From NCBI GenBank assembly GCA_044507775.1, contig JBIQIY010000011.1, positions 62,001 through 126,000 on the forward strand: DNA of 64,000 bases. Direction: 5' to 3'. The position numbers and the translations under genes are program-made. Below, in pieces: positions 43,058 through 51,836 of the stretch; within the stretch, counting starts at the first letter, position 1; every line of letters starts with the position of its first letter. The notes beneath the pieces are model-generated. The model had not been told where the DNA came from and did not search any database. It worked only from the letters and a program-made list of their open reading frames with translations. The DNA is from Chryseosolibacter sp044507775 (GTDB lineage Bacteria; Bacteroidota; Bacteroidia; Cytophagales; Cyclobacteriaceae).

Positions 43058-43437
43058 CGGCCCTGGTCTTTCTCAGTGATGATGATACCGTCGATGCCCC
43101 CGAGTGTCCGATGGCACGATTGCCCCCACTCCACCTTCACGAAATAGGTTGCGGGTTTCAGGTTCTCGAAAGTGATCTTATCGGGATTGGAAGCTTGACG
43201 TGTTTGTACGAGCGTGATGACACCGGTCATTTCGTACACCGTAAATGTATAGGTGCCGGGAGCGGGGTCCTCAACAGAGACCTCTATCTTCCCGGTATCG
43301 GAACCATTATCGGGTGAAATAGTTTTGAACGTGAAATCGGCGTTGCATTGCGCACTGGCGGGCAGGGTGAAAAAGAATAACATCCCCAGCATTCCAGCAA
43401 AAAGCAGTGAGGTGCGGGGACTACGCCTTAATTTCAT
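43054..43437 (-). CDS. Small secreted hypothetical protein, coupled to the giant T9SS protein
   Basis: 127 residues with a signal peptide (LLFAGMLGMLFFFTLPASAQ). The mature part is a single beta-sandwich-like module (NADFTFKTISPDNGSDTGKIEVSVEDPAPGTYTFTVYEM ... KPATYFVKVEWG) similar in style to SprB/gliding modules. Its stop overlaps the giant gene's start by 4 nt, so expression is probably coupled and the two may work together. No sorting domain is present. Confidence 0.75.
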   Translation of the reverse strand: MKLRRSPRTSLLFAGMLGMLFFFTLPASAQCNADFTFKTISPDNGSDTGKIEVSVEDPAPGTYTFTVYEMTGVITLVQTRQASNPDKITFENLKPATYFVKVEWGQSCHRTLGGIDGIIITEKDQGR

Positions 43438-43562
43438 ACAGGTACAGGTAAAGCTATATCAAGCAAACAAAAATTCAGCAACCGATAAATAACCTCCAAA
43501 AAGGTATAGTAACCCAAATATCCATTAATAAAGGTCTGGATTACGCTTTGGCATCATTTATC

Positions 43563-43591
43563 TAAAAAATCTATTACCCTATGCGGGTAAT
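43563..43591 (-). terminator. Terminator-like hairpin after the 187-residue membrane protein gene
   Basis: Read on the minus strand: ATTACCC, loop GCATA, GGGTAAT, then two bases and a T-run (TTTTTT, complement of 43564-43569). It lies about 30 bp past the stop at 43623. Confidence 0.6.
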
Positions 43592-43622
43592 GTTTAGTCT
43601 AAAAAATCACAGTTTTGGCGTA

Positions 43623-44186
43623 TCAAAACTTCCGCTTCAGAATCTCGCTCATGACAACAGCCTGTTTCAGCGTCTCGGGATTCCGGATTATCTTAATATA
43701 GTCCTCCAATATTTTCTTCTTCGTCCGTTGCTCGAACGCGGCGAATTTACCGTAGTCGACAACGGTGTCTTCAAGTCTCAACGTCTCCTCGAGTGACCTG
43801 CGTTCAGTCTGAAGGGGAACCTCTTCGTAGGGTTTCCATCGGCTTACGCTCTCACTCTCGTCGTAACTGATTTCTTCCAGGCTGCGCGCTTCATCTCCCC
43901 TGTCCTTCTCGTACTCTTCGTACCGGGGAACGACCACCGGTTTAGGGGCGGGTTTCGGCGATTGCTTGCCTTCAGTTATTTCGCGAAGCAGTTCTTCAAA
44001 AGTCAACGGCTTCGGCATTTCGGCCTCCGGTTGACGCGCCTGACGCTGGCCCGGGCGTGGATTCGCTCTTTCCTGCTTTTCTGGTGCCGTTGTTTCCGCC
44101 GGGCCTTGTTCGGGTTTCTTCAGCACTCTGCTCAAGAAATAGATCACCCCGATGACAACATAGATCCAGAACTGAACATCCATCAA
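43623..44186 (-). CDS. Hypothetical protein with one N-terminal membrane helix
   Basis: 187 residues. A transmembrane helix at about residues 3-22 (VQFWIYVVIGVIYFLSRVL) is followed by a long Pro/Glu/Arg/Lys-rich cytoplasmic segment (AETTAPEKQERANPRPG...) and a helical C terminus (KKILEDYIKIIRNPETLKQAVVMSEILKR). It is divergently transcribed from smc and resembles Cytophagales conserved hypothetical proteins near smc. No function is recognised. Confidence 0.7.
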   Translation of the reverse strand: MMDVQFWIYVVIGVIYFLSRVLKKPEQGPAETTAPEKQERANPRPGQRQARQPEAEMPKPLTFEELLREITEGKQSPKPAPKPVVVPRYEEYEKDRGDEARSLEEISYDESESVSRWKPYEEVPLQTERRSLEETLRLEDTVVDYGKFAAFEQRTKKKILEDYIKIIRNPETLKQAVVMSEILKRKF

Positions 44187-44272
44187 ACAAAATTAATAAA
44201 AATATTCAAAAAGCCTATAGCATTGATTTCTATCGGTTTCTGACATCATTTTCACCTCCGGTTTTTTTTATT

Positions 44273-44303
44273 TTGAATTGCAGAAGGCAGTGGCTTATCT
44301 TTG
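44273..44303 (+). promoter_or_regulatory. Bacteroidota-type promoter for smc
   Basis: TTG (44273-44275, within TTTTG), a 20-nt spacer, then TATCTTTG (44296-44303). This is an exact match to the TTG / TAnnTTTG promoter. The predicted start site is near 44309, about 78 nt before the ATG and immediately before an inverted repeat. Confidence 0.72.
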
Positions 44304-44310
44304 CCTCCTA

Positions 44311-44365
44311 CCTTTCAGTACGCCGTTTCGGCCTGCCGGAGACCTCAATACTGAAAGGGCTTTTT
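44311..44365 (+). promoter_or_regulatory. Structured smc leader: 10-bp inverted repeat ending in a T-run
   Basis: CCTTTCAGTA (44311-44320) pairs perfectly with TACTGAAAGG (44349-44358). The loop holds a small nested hairpin, GCCG-TTT-CGGC (44322-44332). GC and TTTTT (44361-44365) follow. It begins at the predicted transcription start, so it resembles a leader attenuator or a short RNA just before smc (start 44388). I do not recognise it as a known riboswitch class. Confidence 0.55.
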
Positions 44366-44387
44366 CAACCACTACAACCACTACAGC

Positions 44388-47300
44388 ATGCAATTAGCGA
44401 AACTGGAGATTAAAGGCTTCAAGAGTTTTGCCGACAAGATCGTAATTAATTTTGACGAAGGTATTACAGGAATTGTTGGTCCGAACGGATGTGGGAAGTC
44501 AAATGTCGTTGACTCCATCCGCTGGGTTCTGGGAGAGCAGAAAACCAGCGCGCTGCGTTCCGAAAAAATGGAGAACGTCATCTTCAACGGTACCAGTCAG
44601 CGCTCGCCGCAGCAGATGGCAGAGGTGTCCCTCACCATCAACAACACCAAGAACATACTGCCCACCGAATATTCTCAGATCACCATCACGCGCAGGTTGT
44701 ACCGTTCCGGTGAAAGTGAATATCTCCTGAACGGCGTTACATGCAGGTTAAAGGATATCACCAACCTGTTCATGGACACGGGCGTAGCATCGAACAGCTA
44801 TGCGATCATTGAACTGGGCATGGTCGACGATCTGCTTAACGATAAGGATAACAGCCGCCGCACGCTCTTTGAAGAGGCCGCGGGGATCTCGAAGTTCAAA
44901 AAGCGCAAGAAAGAGACCCTTAAAAAACTTGAAGATACGGATGCCGATCTCGAACGGGTGGAAGATCTCCTTTTCGAGATAGAAAAAAACATGAAGAGCC
45001 TGGAGAAGCAGGCCCGCCAGACTGAAAACTACTACCGGATAAAGGAAGAGTACAAACAGAAGAGCATTCACCTGGCGAAAGTGGTTGTAAACAAGCAAAA
45101 GGAAAAATTCAATACCATCACGGCAGGGATCGCAGAAGAGAACGACCGCAAGGTTGCGCTCACTTCCGATATCGCCGAAAAGGAAGCGGCTATTGAACAA
45201 GCAAAGGCGGAACTGATCACAAAAGAAAAAACTCTTTCGTCACGGCAGAAGGCAATCAATGAATTTGTTTCGAGGATCCGTCAATACGAGAGCGAGAAGC
45301 AGATCAAGAATGAGCGGCTCAAGTATCTCAACGATCGCGCTAACAGCCTTCGGGAGCAGATCGAGCAGGACCGCAAGAGCAACGAACGCGCCCGTTTCAG
45401 CATCCAGAGCCTCGAGAACGAGAAAGAGGGAGCCGAGCAGATACTCCGGGAGATCAACCAGAAACTGGAACACCTGAAGGCTGAGTACGAAGAGCAAAAG
45501 CAAAAGACCGCCTCTTTGCAGGCGCAGTCCGACGCCATCCGCCAGGTACAACGCGAACGCCAGGAAGAAACATTTGAAGTCAATAAAGACGTAGAGATCC
45601 GCGAGATCCAGGTTTCATCGCTGAAGCAGGAACTCGAGCGCACGGCTACGGACACTTCGCAGCAGAACGCGAGCCTGCAGGAGTTTGAAAAGAAGCTTGT
45701 GGTTCTCCAGGAACAGATTACCGAGCGAACAGCCGAGCTGGAAACGCTGAAGAAGGATGAAGAGGACGTCCAGGAACGTACTTCGTCGCTCGAGAAGACG
45801 ATCGAGATGATTCGGGAAGAGATGAACGTCACGAACCGGAAACTCGATGCCCGTCAGAACGAATACAATCTCACGAAATCATTGGTTGAAAACCTGGAAG
45901 GGTTCCCCGAGGCAATCAAGTTCCTGAAAAAGAAAATCGCGAAGAACGCCCCACTCCTGTCCGACATCCTCACCACGTCGGAAGAGTACCGCGTTGCCAT
46001 CGAGAATTACCTGGAGCCGTACCTGAACTATTATATTGTTGACCACGAATCGGAAGCCTACGAGGCCATCAATATCCTCAGCGATGCATCCAAAGGCAAG
46101 GCGCATTTCTTTATCCTCGATGCCTTTGAAAAATTCGAGTCGGCCAACACCCGCATTTACTCGAATGCTTTCCCGGCGACACAGATCATCGAGTTCGATC
46201 CAAAGTACAAGAAACTCATGTCGTACATCCTCGATCGGGTCTATATCTATGAGGGTGATATCAAGAACATACCCGCGACCGACGAGAATACATTTATTAC
46301 AAAAAGTGGCAAGCTCACCCGGAAGAGATTCAGCATTTCCGGTGGTTCCGTTGGCCTTTTCGAAGGCAAGAAGATCGGGCGCGCCAAGAATCTGGAGAAA
46401 CTGGAGAAAGAGATCCGCGAGCTGACCGCCAAGCTTGACGAAGTCAGAACCAGCCTGGTCGAGAAGCAAAGCGACTTTGAAAAACTGCGCAACAACAAGT
46501 TGCGTCAGGAGATCGAAAACCTGCAGAACGTCATCCGCCAGATCAATGAGGAACACGTTTCCGTGCGGACGAAGCGCGAGCAGTTTGCCAACATGCTATC
46601 CAGCGCGGATCTGCGCCGCGAAGACATGCTGGAGAAGATCGATACCCTTCTGCGCGAGCTCGACGCATTGCGGCCGAAAGCGCAACAGGCACAACACGAC
46701 CTGGCAGAGCACGAAGCAAGGCTTTCCCTGCTGGCGGAAGACCTGGCATCGCACACCGAGTTGCTCAGCCAGAAGTCAGCTGCCTTCAATGAACAGAACA
46801 TCTTCTTTCACCAACAGGAAAATCGCGTCAAGAGTATTGATCAGGAAGTGCGCTTCAAGCAGGAGTCAATGGACCAGAGCGGCCAGCGCATTCAGACCAA
46901 CTCCGAGGAACTCCTCAAGAACGAGCAGGAGATCCAGAACATAGTTGAGTCGACGCAGACCAATGATGACGAACTCATCTCCATGTATGCCGAGAAGGAA
47001 GAGATGGAAAAGGGCCTGAGCGAGGCCGAAAAAGAGTACTACGAATCACGCGGCAACATTGACGTCATTGAAAAAGATCTGCGCGAAGTCCAGCATCGCC
47101 GCCAGAACCTGGACACACACCTGATGGAGCTGCAGAATACGCTCAACGAAAGCAAGCTTCAGCTGAACTCCGTGAAGGAACGCCTTTCAGTAGAGTTTAA
47201 TGTGGACCTTGATGAGGTAACCGGACAGTCTACACCGGAAGAAAGTGAAGCACTGACAAAAGCCGACGAGGAGAAGATACGCCAGGAAGTCAACAAGATC

Positions 47301-47924
47301 CGCGAGAAGCTGGACAATATGGGGCCCATCAACCCCATGGCTATGGAAGCCTACACGGAGATCAAGGAACGCAATGACTTCATCAATGCGCAGAAAGAAG
47401 ATCTTCTGAAAGCAAAGGAGTCTCTCTTCAATACGATCAATGAGATCGAGGCCGTCGCGAGCGAAACTTTCATGGATTCTTTCAGCAAGATCAAGGAACA
47501 CTTTATACGTGTATTCCGGTCGTTGTTTACCGAGGGCGACGAGTGCGACATCCGCCTGGTCGACCCGTCGAAACCGCTGGATTCCGAGATCGAAATCATT
47601 GCGAAGCCGAAAGGAAAACGACCGCTGACCATCAACCAGCTGTCCGGGGGAGAGAAAACTTTGACCGCGACCGCGCTTTTATTCAGCATGTACCTGCTGA
47701 AACCCGCGCCGTTCTGTATTTTCGATGAGGTTGATGCGCCCCTGGACGACGCCAACATTGACAAATTCAACAACATCATCCGCAACTTCAGCAAGGATAG
47801 CCAGTTCGTGATCGTCACTCACAACAAGCGCACCATGTCATCGACGGACGTGATCTACGGTATCACCATGGTCGAGAAGGGAATTTCACGGGTCGTACCC
47901 GTGGATCTTAGGGAACTCGCGTGA
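44388..47924 (+). CDS. smc: Chromosome segregation protein SMC
   Basis: 1178 residues, full length. Walker A GIVGPNGCGKSN is at about 30-41. Two long coiled coils (about 165-500 and 685-1010) flank the hinge domain (about 520-665, NAPLLSDILTTSEEYRVAIEN...). The C-terminal signature LSGGEKTLTA is at about 1084, and Walker B FCIFDEVDAPLDDANI is at about 1107. SMC condenses and segregates the chromosome together with ScpA and ScpB, which are not in this window. The start at 44388 gives the family start MQLAKLEIKGFKSFADK. Confidence 0.98.
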   Translation: MQLAKLEIKGFKSFADKIVINFDEGITGIVGPNGCGKSNVVDSIRWVLGEQKTSALRSEKMENVIFNGTSQRSPQQMAEVSLTINNTKNILPTEYSQITITRRLYRSGESEYLLNGVTCRLKDITNLFMDTGVASNSYAIIELGMVDDLLNDKDNSRRTLFEEAAGISKFKKRKKETLKKLEDTDADLERVEDLLFEIEKNMKSLEKQARQTENYYRIKEEYKQKSIHLAKVVVNKQKEKFNTITAGIAEENDRKVALTSDIAEKEAAIEQAKAELITKEKTLSSRQKAINEFVSRIRQYESEKQIKNERLKYLNDRANSLREQIEQDRKSNERARFSIQSLENEKEGAEQILREINQKLEHLKAEYEEQKQKTASLQAQSDAIRQVQRERQEETFEVNKDVEIREIQVSSLKQELERTATDTSQQNASLQEFEKKLVVLQEQITERTAELETLKKDEEDVQERTSSLEKTIEMIREEMNVTNRKLDARQNEYNLTKSLVENLEGFPEAIKFLKKKIAKNAPLLSDILTTSEEYRVAIENYLEPYLNYYIVDHESEAYEAINILSDASKGKAHFFILDAFEKFESANTRIYSNAFPATQIIEFDPKYKKLMSYILDRVYIYEGDIKNIPATDENTFITKSGKLTRKRFSISGGSVGLFEGKKIGRAKNLEKLEKEIRELTAKLDEVRTSLVEKQSDFEKLRNNKLRQEIENLQNVIRQINEEHVSVRTKREQFANMLSSADLRREDMLEKIDTLLRELDALRPKAQQAQHDLAEHEARLSLLAEDLASHTELLSQKSAAFNEQNIFFHQQENRVKSIDQEVRFKQESMDQSGQRIQTNSEELLKNEQEIQNIVESTQTNDDELISMYAEKEEMEKGLSEAEKEYYESRGNIDVIEKDLREVQHRRQNLDTHLMELQNTLNESKLQLNSVKERLSVEFNVDLDEVTGQSTPEESEALTKADEEKIRQEVNKIREKLDNMGPINPMAMEAYTEIKERNDFINAQKEDLLKAKESLFNTINEIEAVASETFMDSFSKIKEHFIRVFRSLFTEGDECDIRLVDPSKPLDSEIEIIAKPKGKRPLTINQLSGGEKTLTATALLFSMYLLKPAPFCIFDEVDAPLDDANIDKFNNIIRNFSKDSQFVIVTHNKRTMSSTDVIYGITMVEKGISRVVPVDLRELA

Positions 47925-47928
47925 GGAG

Positions 47929-48370
47929 TCTAATACCGGTTGAAAGGCAAGTTGGTTGAATGCAGGTTGAAAGACAGGTCTAAATGCAGGTTGAATACCG
48001 GTTGAAAGACAGGTTTGAATGCAGGTTCAATACAGGTTGAAAGACAGGTCTAATACCGGTTGAATACAGGTTGAAAGACAGGTTTGAATACAGGTTTAAT
48101 ACCGGTTGAAAGGCAGGTTTGAATGCAGGTTAAATGCAGGTTGAAAAATGTCGTTCGTCTACTTACACTGTACCAGTACTCACCCATATTAAACGTATCT
48201 TTCAACCCGCATCTCCGAACCTGTTTCCAGCCCTGTATTACACCTGTCTTTAAACTTGCATTAGACCTGTCTTTAAACTTGCATTAAACCTGCCTTTCAA
48301 CCTGTCTTTAAACCTGCATTTAAACCTGTCTCTAAACTCGCCTTCCACCCTCCCTTCAACCCGTATTCCC
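47929..48370. repeat. Array of 11-12 bp degenerate repeats in two opposed blocks (locus 2)
   Basis: The first block (47929-48145) consists of units such as GAATGCAGGTT, GAAAGACAGGT and ATACCGGTT in one orientation. A ~45-bp unrelated spacer (48146-48190) separates it from a second block of reverse-type units (AACCTGTCTTTA, AACTTGCATTA, ACCTGCCTTTC) to 48370. The unit family is the same as at 31971-32314, with a more diverged second block. It occupies the gap after smc and before the SusC gene. RNA reading either strand could fold into a long hairpin with a loop at the spacer. Confidence 0.9.
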
Positions 48371-48515
48371 TCCGCAATTGGATGGCATCAAAATTTTTTC
48401 GACCTTTATTTATTCCTCCCCACCAGTCGGATTCTTGCCCAATATTGATTATTTTTTCGGTCCTTGCCCTTTGCCCGCCCGAAGGATGCAACGCCAACGT
48501 ATTAAGCTGAACTGC

Positions 48516-51500
48516 ATGAAGAAATTTTTGAGCTCCCTTGTCTTGGTCTTCGGAATCTTCATTCATGCCGAGGCTCAGGAGGTTACCGTCTCCGGAAAAG
48601 TAACGGATGCCGCGAATGGAGGCGGGTTGCCGGGTGTTAGCGTCCGGATCAACGGTACGGGACAGGGCGCCGTGACCGATATCGAAGGAAACTACACGGT
48701 GACCGCGACTCCGGCGGATACTTTGGTTTTTACATTTATCGGGTTCGACACCGAGCGCACGGCGGTAGGTCCGCGCACCGTGATTGACGTGCAAATGAGG
48801 GATGAATCCACCCAATTGGGGGAGGTCGTCATCACGGGATTCCAGGAAGTGCAGCGCAAGCTATTTACAGGTTCGGCCGCTAACGTCAAGATGGCTGACG
48901 TCAAGATCACCGGGATGACCGACGCCACCCAGATGTTGGAAGGACGTGTGGCCGGCGTGACAGTCGACAACGTTTCAGGCACCTTTGGAACGAGTCCGAA
49001 GATCCGCATCCGCGGGAATACATCCATCAATGGCGACAACCAACCGCTGTTTGTTGTCGACGGAGTGATCCTGGAAGATCTCAACAATGTCAGCGCCGAC
49101 GATATCATGACCGGGAATGCCAACACGCTGACGGCATCTTCGATCGCGGGATTGAACCCGGATGATATCGAATCCTACAACGTACTAAAAGACGCGTCTG
49201 CAACGGCACTCTATGGTACGCGTGCGAAGAGCGGCGTCATCGTCATCACCACAAAGCGCGGTCGCAGCGGACAGACACGCGTCAACTACTCGGGAAATTT
49301 TTCATTTCACCTGCGACCCACATACAAGCAGTTCGACATTATGAACTCCGCCGATGAGATGTCGGTGTATCGTGAAATGTACGAGAAAGGATTGATCGAT
49401 ATCACAACATCGGTGAAAGCTCAGAACTTCGGCTCCATGGGAAAGATGTTCAGTCTCATTTCCGATCACCAGATACCGTGGGGCCCCAACGGCAGTCTCA
49501 ACGAAAAATTTCTGAACCAGTACGAAACGGCGAACACCGACTGGTTCGATGTTCTCTTCCGCGACTATTCCCTTCAGCAACAGCACTCCGTCAGCCTCAC
49601 ATCGGGAAATGAAAAGCATAACAGTTACTATTCCCTCAGTTATCTGCACGACAATGGCCAGACTATTGCCGACAACGTGAAGCGGTATTCCGGCACCGCC
49701 AAGAACAGCTTTATCTTTACTCCCAAGTTTTCAGCGGACCTCAAGCTGACGGCGAACTATCGCCTGCAGAAGGTTCCGGGAACTCAAAACCGCGATTTCG
49801 ACCCGATCACCGGAAGATTCAGACGCGACTTCGACATCAACCCGCTGAGCTATGCCCTGAACACAAGTCGGTCGATCAGACCGTATGACAACGACGGAAA
49901 TCTGGAATACTTTCGCCGCAACTATGCGCCGTTCAATATTCTTCAGGAGTTGCGGCTGAACTACATCAACATCAACGTAGCGGACATCGCAACCCAGGCG
50001 GACCTGCATTACGACCTCACCAGCAACCTGACATTCCGCAGCACCCTCCAGGGAAGATATGCTACCACTCAACGCGAGCACGTGATCCATGAGCGATCAA
50101 ACCAGGCAGAGGCATATCGCGCGGATGATACACAGTACATCCAGGATGCAAATCAGTTGCTTTATCGCGATCCGGATGACCCGGGTGCACAGCCCAAAGT
50201 TGTTCTGCCGGAAGGAGGCTTCAACAACGTGAACGGTGACGAGCTCAAAAACTTCTATATCCGGAACACTGTCGACTGGTCAACGGTCTTCAACAGTGTG
50301 CACAGTGTCAGCGTGCTGGCAGGTCAGGAACTTAAATACACGGACCGGTCGTCGCGAAGAGTTGACGGAATTGGTGTCGTCTACGAGAACGGCGGTATTG
50401 TGAACACGGATCCGTTGATGATCGACTTCCTCAATCGCCAGGGAATTCAAACGTATGAGCTTGCCGTGGATCGCGAGCGATTTGCAGGGTTCCTGCTGAC
50501 GGCGGCGTATTCGTACAACGAACGCTACATTTTTAACGGAACGGTTCGTTACGACGGATCGAATCGCCTGGGCAAAAGCAAGAACGCGCGGTATCTGCCC
50601 ACCTGGAATGTGAGCGGCGCGTGGAATGTCGACCGCGAGTCGTTCATGGATTTCCCGTGGCTGGACTACCTCAAGCTCCGCGCAACGTATGGACTGTCTG
50701 CAAACCTGGGGCCGAACACCAGCGCCTTGCTCAATCTACGCTCAGCGGTAACATTGCGACCTACCGACGTAGAGACGTACTTATATATCCAGGATCTTGA
50801 AAATTCCGACCTGACATGGGAGAAGCTGAACGAATTCAACGCGGGCGTCGACTTCGGACTATTCAACAACACCATTACCGGCACCTTTGACTACTACAGA
50901 AGAAATTCGTTCGACCTCATCGGCTTGATGCAAACAAGCGGCGTGGGCGGCAATGCCTTCAAGTGGGGAAACTATGCCGACATGGCGTCGCAGGGATTTG
51001 AAGTTTCGCTCAGCACGGTGAATTTCGCTGTCGAAGACGTTTCATGGGTGACTAATTTCAACATCGGCTATACACATGACCGCATTACGCGTCTTGATTT
51101 CAACCCGCGTCTTGCCGATGCGATCGTGCAGGGCGGCGCAGCGGTGGCGGGTGGCCCGAGGAGGGGCTTGTTTTCGACGAAGTTCGCCGGACTCGACCAA
51201 CGCGGGATACCCACCTACAACGATGGCAGCGGTGAAGCCGTCTATAACTACGACCTGCAGGACCGCGACAACCTCCACGACGTATTGAAGTTCGAAGGAT
51301 CGGCCGAACCGCGGGGCGCCGGTGGGTTAAGTAACACTTTCAACTACGGCAACTTTTCGCTGAACGTTTTCCTCTCCTTCAAGTTCGATTACAAGATCCG
51401 ACTTGACGACGCCTTCAGTCCCCGGTATACCGACTTCAGTTCGCTGCCCAGGAGCTTCGTGAATCGCTGGGTTGTTCCGGGAGATGAAGACGTCACCGAC

Positions 51501-51827
51501 ATCCCGGTAATCCTGGACAAGCAAACCGTGGAGGGCGGCTTTACGGACTACCTCGCCGCCTACGATCTCTATAACAAAAGTACCGCCCGGGTTGCCGACG
51601 GAACCTACGTGAGATTGAAGTCCGTGCGCATTGGTTACACATTGCCCGCCAGTTTCGCGAGAAAGTTCGGCGCGAACACCACGTCAATATCGGTGGAAGC
51701 GCAGAACATCAAGCTGCTGTATTCGGACAAGAAATTAAACGGACAGGATCCGGAATTCTTCTCTGCGGGAGGGGTGGCGCTGCCTCAGCCGCGCCTGATT
51801 ACGACTTCGATAAATATTGGATTCTAG
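48516..51827 (+). CDS. SusC/RagA family TonB-linked outer-membrane protein
   Basis: 1103 residues from the ATG at 48516, chosen because MKKFLSSLVLVFGIFIHAEAQ is a normal signal peptide; the upstream reading starts in the repeat/spacer region. The N-terminal carboxypeptidase-regulatory-like domain is VSGKVTDAANGGGLPGVSVRI. The plug follows (LGEVVITGFQEVQRK, PKIRIRGNTSINGDNQPLFVVDGVI, DDIESYNVLKDASATALYG, ARAKSGVIVITTKRG), then a large beta-barrel. With the downstream SusD gene it forms a TonB-dependent uptake complex for an oligomeric substrate. No glycoside hydrolase lies in the operon; a zinc metallopeptidase does, so the substrate may be peptide-like or metal-bound (inference). Confidence 0.96.
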   Translation: MKKFLSSLVLVFGIFIHAEAQEVTVSGKVTDAANGGGLPGVSVRINGTGQGAVTDIEGNYTVTATPADTLVFTFIGFDTERTAVGPRTVIDVQMRDESTQLGEVVITGFQEVQRKLFTGSAANVKMADVKITGMTDATQMLEGRVAGVTVDNVSGTFGTSPKIRIRGNTSINGDNQPLFVVDGVILEDLNNVSADDIMTGNANTLTASSIAGLNPDDIESYNVLKDASATALYGTRAKSGVIVITTKRGRSGQTRVNYSGNFSFHLRPTYKQFDIMNSADEMSVYREMYEKGLIDITTSVKAQNFGSMGKMFSLISDHQIPWGPNGSLNEKFLNQYETANTDWFDVLFRDYSLQQQHSVSLTSGNEKHNSYYSLSYLHDNGQTIADNVKRYSGTAKNSFIFTPKFSADLKLTANYRLQKVPGTQNRDFDPITGRFRRDFDINPLSYALNTSRSIRPYDNDGNLEYFRRNYAPFNILQELRLNYININVADIATQADLHYDLTSNLTFRSTLQGRYATTQREHVIHERSNQAEAYRADDTQYIQDANQLLYRDPDDPGAQPKVVLPEGGFNNVNGDELKNFYIRNTVDWSTVFNSVHSVSVLAGQELKYTDRSSRRVDGIGVVYENGGIVNTDPLMIDFLNRQGIQTYELAVDRERFAGFLLTAAYSYNERYIFNGTVRYDGSNRLGKSKNARYLPTWNVSGAWNVDRESFMDFPWLDYLKLRATYGLSANLGPNTSALLNLRSAVTLRPTDVETYLYIQDLENSDLTWEKLNEFNAGVDFGLFNNTITGTFDYYRRNSFDLIGLMQTSGVGGNAFKWGNYADMASQGFEVSLSTVNFAVEDVSWVTNFNIGYTHDRITRLDFNPRLADAIVQGGAAVAGGPRRGLFSTKFAGLDQRGIPTYNDGSGEAVYNYDLQDRDNLHDVLKFEGSAEPRGAGGLSNTFNYGNFSLNVFLSFKFDYKIRLDDAFSPRYTDFSSLPRSFVNRWVVPGDEDVTDIPVILDKQTVEGGFTDYLAAYDLYNKSTARVADGTYVRLKSVRIGYTLPASFARKFGANTTSISVEAQNIKLLYSDKKLNGQDPEFFSAGGVALPQPRLITTSINIGF

Positions 51828-51836
51828 AAAACACCG

